A DNA stretch of 64,000 nucleotides. Origin: Zoogloea oleivorans (GTDB taxonomy: Bacteria; Pseudomonadota; Gammaproteobacteria; Burkholderiales; Rhodocyclaceae). A model generated the notes under the pieces. It was given only the letters and a program-made list of their open reading frames with translations. It was not told the DNA's origin and made no database searches. The stretch spans positions 19,567 to 83,566 of the forward strand of contig JAOAUC010000016.1 of assembly GCA_030157785.1 (NCBI GenBank), given 5' to 3'. Below, in pieces: positions 26,381 to 35,800 of the stretch. The position numbers were made by a program, and so were the translations under genes. Every line of letters begins with the position of its first letter. Position 1 is the first letter of the stretch.

Positions 26381-27625
26381 CTATTCGTCGAAAGCGTGGA
26401 TGAAGTCGCGGATGCGCGGGTAGATCTGGCGATCCCAGCGCTTGCCGTTGAACACCCCGTAATGCCCCACCCCGGCCTGCAGATGGTGCTGCTTGCGATA
26501 AGGCGCCAGCTTGCTGCACAGATCGTGGGCAGCAAGCGTCTGGCCGATGGAGCAAATGTCATCGCGCTCGCCTTCCACGGTGAATAGCGCGGTACGGCGA
26601 ATCGCCTCCGGCTTCACCACCCGGCCGCGGTATTCCAGCCTGCCCTGGGGCAACTGGTATTCCTGGAACACCTTCCTCACCGTCTGCAGGTAGAACTCGG
26701 CCGGCAGATCCATCATCGCCAGGTATTCGTCGTAGAACTCCTTGATGCTGTGCCCGCTGACGCTATCGCCCTCGGCAAAGTGACCGTACATCTTGCGGAA
26801 AGCGCTCTTGTGGCGATCCATGTTCATGCTCATGAAGGCCGATATCTGCAGGAAGCCCGGATACACCCGCCGCAAGGCGCCCTTGTAGCGCAGCGGCACC
26901 ACGCCGATCAGCTTCTTCTCGAACCACTCGATGGGTTTCTCGGTGGCCAGGCGGTTCACCTCGGTGGGGTTGATGCGGCAATCGATGGGGCCGGCCATCA
27001 GCGTCATGCTGCGCGGCTGGTGGGGGTGGCCGTCCTCGGCCATCACCGCCACCGCGGCCAGGGTCGGCACGGTAGGCTGGCACACCGCCACCAGGTGAGT
27101 GTGGGGGCCGAGCCAGTCCACAAACTTGATGATGTGCTCGATGAAGGTATCGAGATCGAAGGCACCCGCGGCAAGCGGAATGTCGCGCACGTTGTGCCAG
27201 TCGGTCACGTACACGTCGTGGTCCTGCAACAGGGTTTGCACCGTGCCGCGCAGCAGCGTGGCGAAGTGGCCCGACACGGGGGCCACCAGCAGCACCTTCG
27301 GCTCGCCGGGGCGGGCCGGCTCCTTGCGGAAGCGTTGCAGGGTACAGAAAGGCGTGGCGAACACCGCCTCCTCATGCACCGAACAGGTGCCCGTGGGGGT
27401 GTCGACCGTATGGATGTCGAACGGCGGCCGGGCGTGGGTCAAACCCGCCAGCGCAACCACTTCGCAGGCAGCTGCAGCCTTGCGCAGGGTCTTGCTCTCG
27501 GGAAACCAGAACAGGCTGTGATGCAGCCAGGGCGCCATGTGCCGGGCCATCGAACGCATCGGCGTCGACAGGTCGGCCATGGCCTGATAGGCCTGGTAAT
27601 GCAAGGCGGGACTGAAGGGGGGCAT
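26381..27625 (-). CDS. phaZ: Intracellular polyhydroxyalkanoate depolymerase
   Basis: This 414-residue alpha/beta-hydrolase mobilises stored PHA. The nucleophile is Cys182 in LVAVCQPTVP, the Cys-type lipase box of intracellular PhaZ (compare Cys183 in Cupriavidus PhaZ1). The catalytic Asp is probably in VEGERDDICS and the His in QAGVGHYGVF. No signal peptide is present. The length matches the family. It is divergent from the GST gene with 142 bp between them. No phaC or recognised phasin gene is nearby. Confidence 0.94.
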   Translation of the reverse strand: MPPFSPALHYQAYQAMADLSTPMRSMARHMAPWLHHSLFWFPESKTLRKAAAACEVVALAGLTHARPPFDIHTVDTPTGTCSVHEEAVFATPFCTLQRFRKEPARPGEPKVLLVAPVSGHFATLLRGTVQTLLQDHDVYVTDWHNVRDIPLAAGAFDLDTFIEHIIKFVDWLGPHTHLVAVCQPTVPTLAAVAVMAEDGHPHQPRSMTLMAGPIDCRINPTEVNRLATEKPIEWFEKKLIGVVPLRYKGALRRVYPGFLQISAFMSMNMDRHKSAFRKMYGHFAEGDSVSGHSIKEFYDEYLAMMDLPAEFYLQTVRKVFQEYQLPQGRLEYRGRVVKPEAIRRTALFTVEGERDDICSIGQTLAAHDLCSKLAPYRKQHHLQAGVGHYGVFNGKRWDRQIYPRIRDFIHAFDE

Positions 27626-27767
27626 GGTATTTTTTATGTGTATGTTGCAGTGCCCATTCTAAGCAATACACATGCCGTCACGCACATGCTGCTTGGCACG
27701 TCGCTTGCTGCATGTCACACACGGCGCACCATTGCGGCGCCCTGCCCGTCCTGTGGAGACCCCTGAA

Positions 27768-28424
27768 ATGCCCGTCGCGACGCTTACCCTGAGCAGCAAG
27801 AACTACTCGTCCTGGTCCCTGCGGGGCTGGCTGATGGCCCGCTTTGCCGGGCTCGATTTCAAGGAGGAAATGGTCGAGCAGGACGACGCCGGCGCCCGCG
27901 CCGAACTGCTGCTGCTGGCCCCTTCGGTGCGCGTACCGCGCCTTACCCACGGCGACATTTCAGTGTGGGACACCCTCGCCATCGGCGAGTACCTCAACGA
28001 GATCAAGCCCAAGGCCGGCCTGCTGCCCGCCGACGCCGCCGCCCGCGCCCACTGCCGCTCCATCTGCGGCGAAATGCACTCCGGCTTCAGCGCAGTGCGC
28101 TCCGCGCTGCCCATGAACCTGAAGGCCAGCTTCCCCAATTTCACCGTGTGGTCCCGCGCCCAGGGCGACATCGAACGGGTTGCCGAGATCTGGCGCGACT
28201 GCCTCGCCCAATACGGCGGCCCCTACCTGTTCGGCAAGAAGCGCAGCATTGCCGACGCCATGTACGCCCCGGTGGTCACCCGCTTCCTCACCTACGGCGT
28301 GCCCCTCGACGATGCCTGCACGGCCTACTGCCAGACCGTCATCAACCTGCCCGAAATGCAGGAGTGGATCGCCGCCGCCAAGCTCGAACCGGACGACATC
28401 GAAGAGCTGGAAATGGAATTCTGA
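27768..28424 (+). CDS. Glutathione S-transferase family protein
   Basis: This 218-residue protein has an N-terminal thioredoxin-like domain (TLSSKNYSSWSLRGWLM, where a Ser or Tyr would contact glutathione; then VRVPRLTHGDISVWDTLAIGEYL, with the cis-Pro) and an alpha-helical C-terminal domain with SIADAMYAPVVTR. It belongs to the soluble bacterial GST group. ATG 27768 is preceded by GTGGAG. The substrate is unknown. Confidence 0.9.
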   Translation: MPVATLTLSSKNYSSWSLRGWLMARFAGLDFKEEMVEQDDAGARAELLLLAPSVRVPRLTHGDISVWDTLAIGEYLNEIKPKAGLLPADAAARAHCRSICGEMHSGFSAVRSALPMNLKASFPNFTVWSRAQGDIERVAEIWRDCLAQYGGPYLFGKKRSIADAMYAPVVTRFLTYGVPLDDACTAYCQTVINLPEMQEWIAAAKLEPDDIEELEMEF

Positions 28425-28476
28425 GGGCCGGTGGCCTGCACCATGCAGAGGCGGGACGCCCGCCAACAGTGCATGC

Positions 28477-29511
28477 TTACTCGAACACCTCGCCCACATT
28501 CACCGTTCCGCGCTTGCCCACATCACCCCGGTGGGTGCGGATCCACCCCGCCGCACGGGCGCGCCCCAGATCGCGCAGTTCGGTGAGAAACGCCCGTGAC
28601 GCATTGAGCTTGCTCGCCGAACCAATGGCAGCCAGCTCCTCGGCCTCCAGCATGTGAAAGCGCAGGCCGGTGATGCGCCGCTCGAAACGCCCCAGCGGCA
28701 TCCAGTTACGGCCTTCCTCGATGTAGGCACGGGCGTGGGCAATCATGCGCATCTCGCGCAAAAACGTCGTTGAAAAGCCCAGCTCCATGCTGCGCGTGGC
28801 AATTTCTTCGGCGCTGCGTGGCGCCTCGGGCCGCGTAAGGGGGTTGAGCAGCACCAGCAGGATGTCCGGCGTGGTGCATTCGTACATCAGCGGGTAGATC
28901 GCCGGGTTCGCCGTAAAGCCCCCGTCCCAGTAAGCCTCGCCGTCAATCTCCACCGCGTGGTGGATGGTCGGCAGGCAGGCCGAGGCCATCAGCGCGTCCT
29001 CGCTCATCTCGGCAGTGCGAAACAGGCGCACCTTGCCCGACCTGACCCGCGTCGCCGCCACAAAGAGCTTCAGCGGGCACGCCTGCCGGATGCGCTCAAA
29101 GTCGAACTGGGCGCGCACCACGTCGCGCAGCGGGTTGAGCTCGAAAGGGTTGAGCTGATACGGAGAAAACAGCTTGGTGATGCCGATCATCATGCTCATG
29201 CCCGGCGGCATCGCACCGTCGCCGGCCGGGTTGAGATCAAAGGGCGAACAGTCGGCCACCGCGCTCCAGAAATCGGCCAGCGACTCCCGCGCCCCTTCCG
29301 CCCCGCCCTTCGTCCAGCCCTGGGCCAGGGCCACCGCATTCATCGCCCCGGCACTGGTGCCGCTCACCCCCTCCAGTTGCCAGTCATCCTCCAGCAGGCG
29401 GTCCAGCACCCCCCAGGTGTAGGCCCCGTGGGCTCCGCCCCCTTGCAGGGCCAGGCTCAGCGGCGGCGCGGCCGCCTCGTCATGCTTCTTCCACCAGCGT
29501 TTCCGGATCAT
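28477..29511 (-). CDS. Patatin-like phospholipase
   Basis: This 344-residue protein has the patatin catalytic features: oxyanion loop LALQGGGAHGAYTWG, nucleophile Ser53 in VSGTSAGAMNAVAL and the dyad Asp in AYWDGGFTANPAI. It should hydrolyse acyl esters of lipids. No signal peptide is present. ATG 29511 has a GGAGA ribosome site and places the GGGAHG loop near the N-terminus. It is a single gene between the GST and AraC genes. Confidence 0.88.
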   Translation of the reverse strand: MIRKRWWKKHDEAAAPPLSLALQGGGAHGAYTWGVLDRLLEDDWQLEGVSGTSAGAMNAVALAQGWTKGGAEGARESLADFWSAVADCSPFDLNPAGDGAMPPGMSMMIGITKLFSPYQLNPFELNPLRDVVRAQFDFERIRQACPLKLFVAATRVRSGKVRLFRTAEMSEDALMASACLPTIHHAVEIDGEAYWDGGFTANPAIYPLMYECTTPDILLVLLNPLTRPEAPRSAEEIATRSMELGFSTTFLREMRMIAHARAYIEEGRNWMPLGRFERRITGLRFHMLEAEELAAIGSASKLNASRAFLTELRDLGRARAAGWIRTHRGDVGKRGTVNVGEVFE

Positions 29512-29589
29512 CGTGAATCTCCTCGGGCCACAGCGCAACGGCAGGATTGCTGCATTGCACAATACCTAAAGAATGGACGCCCGAGGGTT

Positions 29590-30426
29590 TCAGAAGTTCA
29601 AGGATGGGTGTCCAGCCTCAGCGACAGCCTCCCCCTCCCCCGAAAAATACCGCCGCGGCTCCAGGCCCAGCGCGCGCTTGAACATGGCGGTAAACGCGCT
29701 GGCGCTGCGGTAACCCAGGCGTTCGGCCACCAGCGCAACCGACGCGCCGCTGGCCAGGTGGCCGAGGGCTTCGACCAGGCGGGCCTGCTGCCGCCACTGA
29801 CGGAAACTCATGCCGGTTTCGCGCTGAAACTGACGGGCCAGCGTGCGGCTGCTCGTTGCCTGCTGTTCGGCCAGCGTTTCCAGCGTCTCCCGGCTTTCCG
29901 GGTTGGCGATCAATTCCTCGCACAGCCGGTGCAGGCGCCGCTCGCCCGGCATCGGCAAATGCAGCGCGGGAATCTTCAGGAAGCGCAGTTCGCACAGCGC
30001 CAGCGCGGCGATCTGCCCGGCCCGGCCCTCGCGGTCGTAGGCCACCGGCTCGTCGAGCAGTGCCAATATCAAGGCCCGCAGCAAGGGGCTGACTTCGAGC
30101 AGGCAACAGGTGTCGGGCAGGCCCGGGGCGGCGTCCGGGCGGATGTACAGGGTGCGCATTTCCACCGCCCCCAGCATGATCACGCGGTGCGCCGTGTTGG
30201 CCGGAATCCAGACGCCGCGCACCGGCGGCACCACCCAGCAGCCGGCCCCGGTTTCCACGCGCATCACGCCGCTGCCGGCATAGATCAGCTGCGCCCGCGG
30301 GTGGCTGTGGATCGGCGTTTCGCCGCCCCGGTAGTTGCGCGCCTTGGCAGTAACCGGGTGCGGCAGGGTCTGGTACTCGCCGTCGTGGCAGAGAGTCATT
30401 TCAGGGCTGGCGATTGTCCAATTCAC
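29590..30426 (-). CDS. AraC-family regulator with cupin sensor
   Basis: This 278-residue protein has an N-terminal cupin (PIHSHPRAQLIYAGSGVMRV ... WVVPPVRGVWIPANTAH) and a C-terminal double helix-turn-helix (TSSRTLARQFQRETGMSFRQW, then VALVAERLGYRSASAFTAMFKRALG). It is divergent from the Fsr-like transporter gene, 71 bp start to start, and probably controls it. Confidence 0.9.
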   Translation of the reverse strand: MNWTIASPEMTLCHDGEYQTLPHPVTAKARNYRGGETPIHSHPRAQLIYAGSGVMRVETGAGCWVVPPVRGVWIPANTAHRVIMLGAVEMRTLYIRPDAAPGLPDTCCLLEVSPLLRALILALLDEPVAYDREGRAGQIAALALCELRFLKIPALHLPMPGERRLHRLCEELIANPESRETLETLAEQQATSSRTLARQFQRETGMSFRQWRQQARLVEALGHLASGASVALVAERLGYRSASAFTAMFKRALGLEPRRYFSGEGEAVAEAGHPSLNF

Positions 30427-30497
30427 GATGCTTTTTGTCCGGACATGCTGGAATCAGTCATTCTAGACTGGCGCTCTACACGTTCGAAGCTCTCATC

Positions 30498-31724
30498 ATG
30501 GAAAAGACGCTCAGCACCGACGCCCCCCTCGCCGCGCCGCCGACACACGACATCCACCTCACCACCACCTACCCGGTGATTGCGGCCATCAGCTTTGCCC
30601 ACCTGCTCAACGACATGATGCAGTCAGTGCTGCTGGCCATCTATCCGATGCTCAAGCTGGGCCTGCAACTGTCCTTTGCCCAGGTCGGGATGATCACCCT
30701 CACCTACCAGATCACCGCATCGCTGCTGCAGCCGCTGATCGGCCTGTATACCGACCGGCGGCCCAAGCCCTATTCGCTGCCGATCGGCATGGGATTCACG
30801 CTGGTCGGCCTGCTGTTTCTGTCGCAGGCAGACAGCTACGGCGCCGTGCTGGCGGCGGCGATGATGATCGGCATGGGCTCCTCGGTCTTCCATCCCGAAT
30901 CCTCGCGGGTGGCCCGCATGGCGGCCGGCAATCAGCCCGGCCTGGCCCAGTCCCTGTTCCAGATCGGCGGCAACCTCGGCACCGCCATCGGCCCGCTGCT
31001 CGCCGCGCTGGTCATCGTCCCGTATGGCCAGGGCAGCGCGGCGTGGTTCTCGCTGGCCGCCCTGCTCGGGGTGGTCGTGCTCAGCCTCGTCGGCCGCTGG
31101 TCCAGCCATCACGTTGCCGGCTTTCACAAGCGCATGAAGGCCCACGCCGACAATGGCCTGAGCCGGCGGCAGATCGTCGTGTCGCTGCTCATTCTCGGCA
31201 TGCTCATGTTCTCCAAGTTCTTCTACATGAGCAGCCTGAGCAGCTACTACACCTTCTACCTGATGGAAAAATTCAGCCTGTCGCTGCCCGGCGCCCAGAT
31301 GTACCTGTTCGCCTTCCTTTTCGCGGTGGCCGCCGGCACCGTCGCCGGCGGGCCCATCGGCGACCGGATCGGCCGCAAGCGCGTGATCTGGGGCTCGATA
31401 CTCGGTGTCACACCGTTTACGCTGCTGCTGCCCCATGTCGGGCTGTTCTGGACGGGCGTGCTCTCGGTCATCATCGGCCTGATCCTCGCCTCGGCCTTCT
31501 CGGCCATCCTGGTCTATGCGCAGGAACTGGTGCCGGGCAAGGTCGGCACCATCTCCGGCCTGTTCTTCGGCTTCGCCTTCGGCATGGCCGGCATCGCCGC
31601 CGCCCTGCTGGGGCAACTGGCAGACGCGACCAGCATTGAAGTCGTCTACCGGCTGTGCGCCTACCTGCCCTTGATCGGCCTGCTGACCGCGTTTTTGCCG
31701 AACATCAGGAAGCCGCACAGTTGA
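30498..31724 (+). CDS. MFS transporter, fosmidomycin-resistance (Fsr) type
   Basis: This 408-residue protein has 12 predicted transmembrane helices and family blocks such as SFAHLLNDMMQSVLLAIYPML, GLYTDRRPKPYSLPIGM and GSSVFHPESSRVARMAAG. Fsr-type MFS proteins export drugs. The substrate here is unknown. ATG 30498. The downstream heptad-repeat frame begins at a TTG that overlaps this stop (TTGA), so translational coupling is possible. Confidence 0.9.
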   Translation: MEKTLSTDAPLAAPPTHDIHLTTTYPVIAAISFAHLLNDMMQSVLLAIYPMLKLGLQLSFAQVGMITLTYQITASLLQPLIGLYTDRRPKPYSLPIGMGFTLVGLLFLSQADSYGAVLAAAMMIGMGSSVFHPESSRVARMAAGNQPGLAQSLFQIGGNLGTAIGPLLAALVIVPYGQGSAAWFSLAALLGVVVLSLVGRWSSHHVAGFHKRMKAHADNGLSRRQIVVSLLILGMLMFSKFFYMSSLSSYYTFYLMEKFSLSLPGAQMYLFAFLFAVAAGTVAGGPIGDRIGRKRVIWGSILGVTPFTLLLPHVGLFWTGVLSVIIGLILASAFSAILVYAQELVPGKVGTISGLFFGFAFGMAGIAAALLGQLADATSIEVVYRLCAYLPLIGLLTAFLPNIRKPHS

Positions 31725-32035
31725 GAAAAGCGGCGAGCCGCTTCACGAAAATCATCAAGACCCTGACCAAAATCATCAGGGCCCTCACCACCACCATCAA
31801 AGCCCTGACGGTCAAGGTCAGAGCGTTGATGACAATCATCAACGGGAGCACAAAAATCATGAGGGGCTTCATGTTCGCCATGAAGCCCCTCATGAAAATC
31901 ATCAAGCAGTGGATGGTCACCATCCACTACTGGATAGTTAGCATCCACCCGCTGACAGCAATCATCAAAAACCCTCAAACCACCGCAGCAGGCTTCGTCG
32001 CCGCCTTCAGCGGACGCCGCACTGCCATCGCCTGA
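31721..32035 (+). CDS. Putative cationic heptad-repeat peptide
   Basis: This 104-residue frame starts at TTG 31721, overlapping the transporter stop, with AGGA at 31707-31710. Residues 8-84 are eleven contiguous heptads such as LTKIIRA, LTTTIKA, LMKIIKQ and WIVSIHP: hydrophobic at positions 1, 4 and 5, Lys, Arg or His at 6 in most units. The result is a basic amphipathic stretch. Ile codons are almost all ATC, as in neighbouring genes. The last 60 bases overlap the 3' end of the opposite gene at 31975. The minus strand also has an open heptad frame (31705-31923), but it uses many ATT codons. Expression is unproven and I recognise no homologue. Confidence 0.4.
   Translation: MRKAASRFTKIIKTLTKIIRALTTTIKALTVKVRALMTIINGSTKIMRGFMFAMKPLMKIIKQWMVTIHYWIVSIHPLTAIIKNPQTTAAGFVAAFSGRRTAIA
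31742..31972. repeat. Eleven tandem degenerate 21-bp units
   Basis: Eleven units of exactly 21 bp without spacers cover 31742-31972. The common core is an AAAATCATCA-like stretch at bases 7-16. Units diverge strongly at DNA level but hold the seven-codon pattern, which argues for selection on a protein (or helical-phase) feature over recent expansion. Confidence 0.8.
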
Positions 32036-32442
32036 CGCAGCGCCTCCAGCCCCTCGCTCTTCCCGAACATCTTCATCAGCGCATACCCCTCCAGCGCCGC
32101 CATCAACACATCGCTGCCCAGTGCAGTCTGCGTGTCCTGCATCTTCGCCAGCACCTCCTGCAGGCGCAGCAAACGCGGCCGGATTGCATCGAACGCCGCC
32201 AGATCCCCCTGCACCTCGGACAGCTTGAACGACGGCGGCAAGGTGTCCTGGTTCTGATCCAGCACCACCAGCGTCTGCCGACAAAACTGCTCCGACTTGC
32301 CCCCCATCTTCACCAAGCCCCGCACCTCGTCCACCGACAGCGTGATGAACGGCGCCACCACCTCCTCCAGCATCGCAATCGCCTGATCGAAGGCTTCGAG
32401 GGTCTTGGCGGGGAGGTCGAGGGAAATGAGGTTCTGGGTCAT
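31975..32442 (-). CDS. Uncharacterised all-helical protein
   Basis: This 155-residue cytoplasmic protein is predicted helical throughout, with a conserved-looking centre (DEVRGLVKMGGKSEQFCRQTLVVL, then PPSFKLSEVQGDLAAFDAIRPRLLRLQ, then LGSDVLMAALEGYALMKMFGK). ATG 32442 has an AGGAG site. I recall unnamed bacterial proteins of this type but no function. Its 3' end abuts and slightly overlaps the heptad-repeat frame on the other strand. The leader holds the inverted repeat ATTCAA/TTGAAT (32537-32557). Confidence 0.75.
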   Translation of the reverse strand: MTQNLISLDLPAKTLEAFDQAIAMLEEVVAPFITLSVDEVRGLVKMGGKSEQFCRQTLVVLDQNQDTLPPSFKLSEVQGDLAAFDAIRPRLLRLQEVLAKMQDTQTALGSDVLMAALEGYALMKMFGKSEGLEALRQAMAVRRPLKAATKPAAVV

Positions 32443-32830
32443 GGCACGGCTCCTGTAGGTAGGTTTCAAAGGGCGCCGGGGGACCGGGTTTGCGTTGAAG
32501 GGCCCGCGCGGCGCGGGGCGGATATTACTTGGTGATATTCAATATGTATACTTGAATGCGTAGTGGTGTGGGGCGGGGTTGTGCGGATGGAGGAGAGGTG
32601 GGTTGGTGTCGGCCGGAGCGGTCGTACGACCTGTGTTCAGTGAGTGGCAAATTTCCGGCGAACAAGAGACCCTGGGGAGAGGGATACATCGCCGATTCCG
32701 CTGCGTGCCAAGCCATATGTAATACTTGAGACGTCACCAGAGGAAGTAAGTATGGCTTACCGCCCGATACCGCAGGACCGTTTGAAGCTAGGACAGATGA
32801 CCTCTCTAACGCAGGCACACTCTTCTAACA
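32443..32830. other. Intergenic segment before the STAND-like gene
   Basis: About 390 bases without a credible gene. The part near 32520-32560 is AT-rich, with an inverted repeat ATTCAA-N9-TTGAAT (32537-32557), probably promoter and operator for the minus-strand gene. From there on, base use shifts to that of the downstream gene. No clear promoter or direct repeat (att-like) was found. Confidence 0.35.
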
Positions 32831-35800
32831 ATGGCCTTCTTTGAACTTGAAGCCGCGGACATCTCGTCCCTCAATGATGCCGACTTGCGGGAACTTGTCG
32901 CCCGTCTAAGCGAGGCCGAACTGATCCAGCAAGGCATTTCAACATCATGCGTGATGTGGGGCGGTGCCCAAGAGGCACCTGATGGTGGGCTTGATGTGAG
33001 TGTCAAAGGAGCCTCTGGCATCTCCAAATCTAATTTCGTGCCCAGAGAACGCACGGGCTTCCAAGTAAAGAAGCACTCTATCGGCAAATCGGCATGCAAG
33101 AAGGAGATGCAAGACAAGGGCATTCCCAAGACGATCATTTCTGATTTAGCGTCCCAAAGCGGGGCTTACATCATCGTCAGCGGCAAAGACGACTGCTCTG
33201 AAAAGATGCTTTCTGATCGCGTGGACGGCATGAGAGAAGCCGTTGCCTCATTGCAGGCCAAGGATCAACTGCACCTCGACTTTTACGGACGCGATCGGCT
33301 ATCCGCATGGCTCAGGCGACACCCCAGCGTTGCCCTCTGGGCCCGTTCGCGCCTCGGCAAGCCTTTTGCAGGTTGGAGGCCCTATGAGCGATGGGCGGGA
33401 ACCCCGCATGATCAAGACGACAAGTTCTTGGTTGATGACCATCCCTGCGTTACCGATGCGAACTCCAAAGACAAAGCGCCACAACCTGTCTCAGTGGGAA
33501 TTCAGTTAGCGCGGGACAGGCTCAGGAAACTTGGAAGCACTGTGCGTATCACCGGGCTTTCCGGTGTCGGGAAGACTCGGTTCGCTCAGGCACTTTTCGA
33601 GTGCGAAGTTGGAGGCGGCGCACTCCCGCAGAGTGATGTGATTTACGCCGATCTTGGCGATAACCTCACTCCTACGGCATCAGAGCTAATCACCTACCTT
33701 ATCGCCAATGATTTTGCCAGCTATCTGATCCTGGACAACTGTCCGCCAGATGTGCACCGGAATCTGCAGAAGCAAGCCGCAGCCAGCCGTGCGAAGCTAC
33801 GCCTTCTCACCATCGAATATGACATCTCCGACGACAAGCCCGAAGAGACTGACGTGATCTATCTGGAGCCAACCAGCGAGGCAACAGTTTCCAAGCTGCT
33901 CCAGAAGCGCTTCCCTAGCTTGGGGCAGGTCAACACGGACCGAATCGCTGAATTTGCTGGTGGCAACGCACGAGTAGCGCTGGCACTGGCGAGTCGGGTC
34001 GATACGGACGAAACGCTAACCAACTTTTCGGACGAGGCTCTTTTTGAAAGGCTGTTTTCCCAGCGGAAAGGGATTTCTTCAGAACTGCTCCAACGTGCAG
34101 AGGCACTGGCGCTGGTTTACTCTTTCAACGTCTCCCGAACAGAACGCGGCGACGAGCTGAAAGCTCTCGGAACAATTGCCGGAGTGAGCAGGCAAGCATT
34201 GCACAGCGGTCAAGCGGAAATGCTCCGTCGCCAACTCGCTCAGCAACGCGGAAACTGGCGTGCAGTCCTTCCCCATGCGTTGGCTAACCGATTAGCGAAG
34301 CGCGCCCTCCAGAACATCCCACCTGAAGACATTAACGCCGAACTCTTTAAGCAAGAAAACCTCCGTTTGCTGCAATCTTGTGCCCACCGCTTAGGCTACC
34401 TCCACGACTTTGAGCCCGCTCGGGAATTGGCCCTAAGTTGGGTTCAGCAAGGTGCGCCACTGGGCAATATCGCTACGTGCGGCGATCAGCACCTGGCGGT
34501 CCTAAACCATGTTGCGCCTGTTTTTCCAGACGTGATGCTTCGAGCAATTGAAGAAGCGGCAGTCGATCCCGCATTTACCTCGCGGGAAAATCACAACTTC
34601 AGTCGATTTGTCCGGCTCTTGTGCCACCTTGCCTATGAGGATGACACCTTCGACCGCGCAGCGGCAGTGCTTTTGAAGTTCGCGGAGACGGAGAAACCAA
34701 ATGAGAACAACAACAGCATCGTTGCTCAGCTTCAACAATTGTTCTCGCTTCACCTCTCCGGCACTGAAGCCACACCAGAGAGGAGGCAGGAGTTTGTCCG
34801 AAGACTGATCAACTCCAGCAACCCAAGGCACCGGGAGATCGCAAGCAAACTTCTGCAATCCGCATTCAGATCGCATCACTGGACCAAGTTTGGCCCTTTT
34901 CATTTCGGAGCACGCAAGAGAGGTCCTGGATGGCACCCACGAACGCTTGACGAAGAAACTGCGTGGCATACCAACTTCATCCAACTGCTATTACCGGCTT
35001 TGGAGTCAGTGCAGATCAACGATCGCGATTGGGCAAAGTCGGTGCTGGCAGGCCACTTCCGCACGCTTTGGTCTTCTGCTCAATGCTTTGACCTGCTTGA
35101 ACGGATCGTTCGTGCCCACGGTCCAGGAGGCATGTGGCCGGAGATATGGCTATCTATCAAGAAAGCATTGCACTATGACAGCCCCCGCCTCCCCTCTGAG
35201 CCACTCAGTAGGCTACGGTGTCTTGAGCAACTAACCGCGCCATCAAACATCCTTGCTGAGATTCGTAGTTATGCGCTAGGTGACACTTGGGAACATGTCG
35301 ATCTGCGCGACGGAGACTACCAAGAGAACATAGAAAGAATGCGGGAGAAAGTCATCAGTCTGGGGGGACTTGCGGCGGCTGAACTGGGGATTCTTGAGGA
35401 CCTCGGATCCGAAATCTGGGAGGGGCGCTCCACCGCTTTATTGTGGTTTGGGGAAGGGCTGGCAAGGGCACCTGAGAAAAGACTTATGGTATTCGAGCGA
35501 TTCGTAGACTCCCTTGGAAAGCACGGATCAGAGAAGACGTATCCGATCGTATTGGCTGGCTTCATCAGAGGCATTCATGATGCTGCGCCTGCCCAAGCTC
35601 AAAAAATGCTCGAACGTACGCTGGAGATCCCCGCATTGAAATATCACGCGGTCTATCTACTCGCGGCAGTTCCAATCACCCCTTGGGCTTCAGCAAAATT
35701 GCTGCAACTCGCACAAGGCGGTGAATTGGAGGCTCGGCATTTCGAGCATCTCGGCCACGGCCTACACGAAGCCATTCCAGATAGCGAGTTCGCGAGCCTT

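Noticed and set aside
31742..31972. CRISPR array
   Set aside because: Units are contiguous 21-mers without spacers, and repeats are degenerate; no cas genes.
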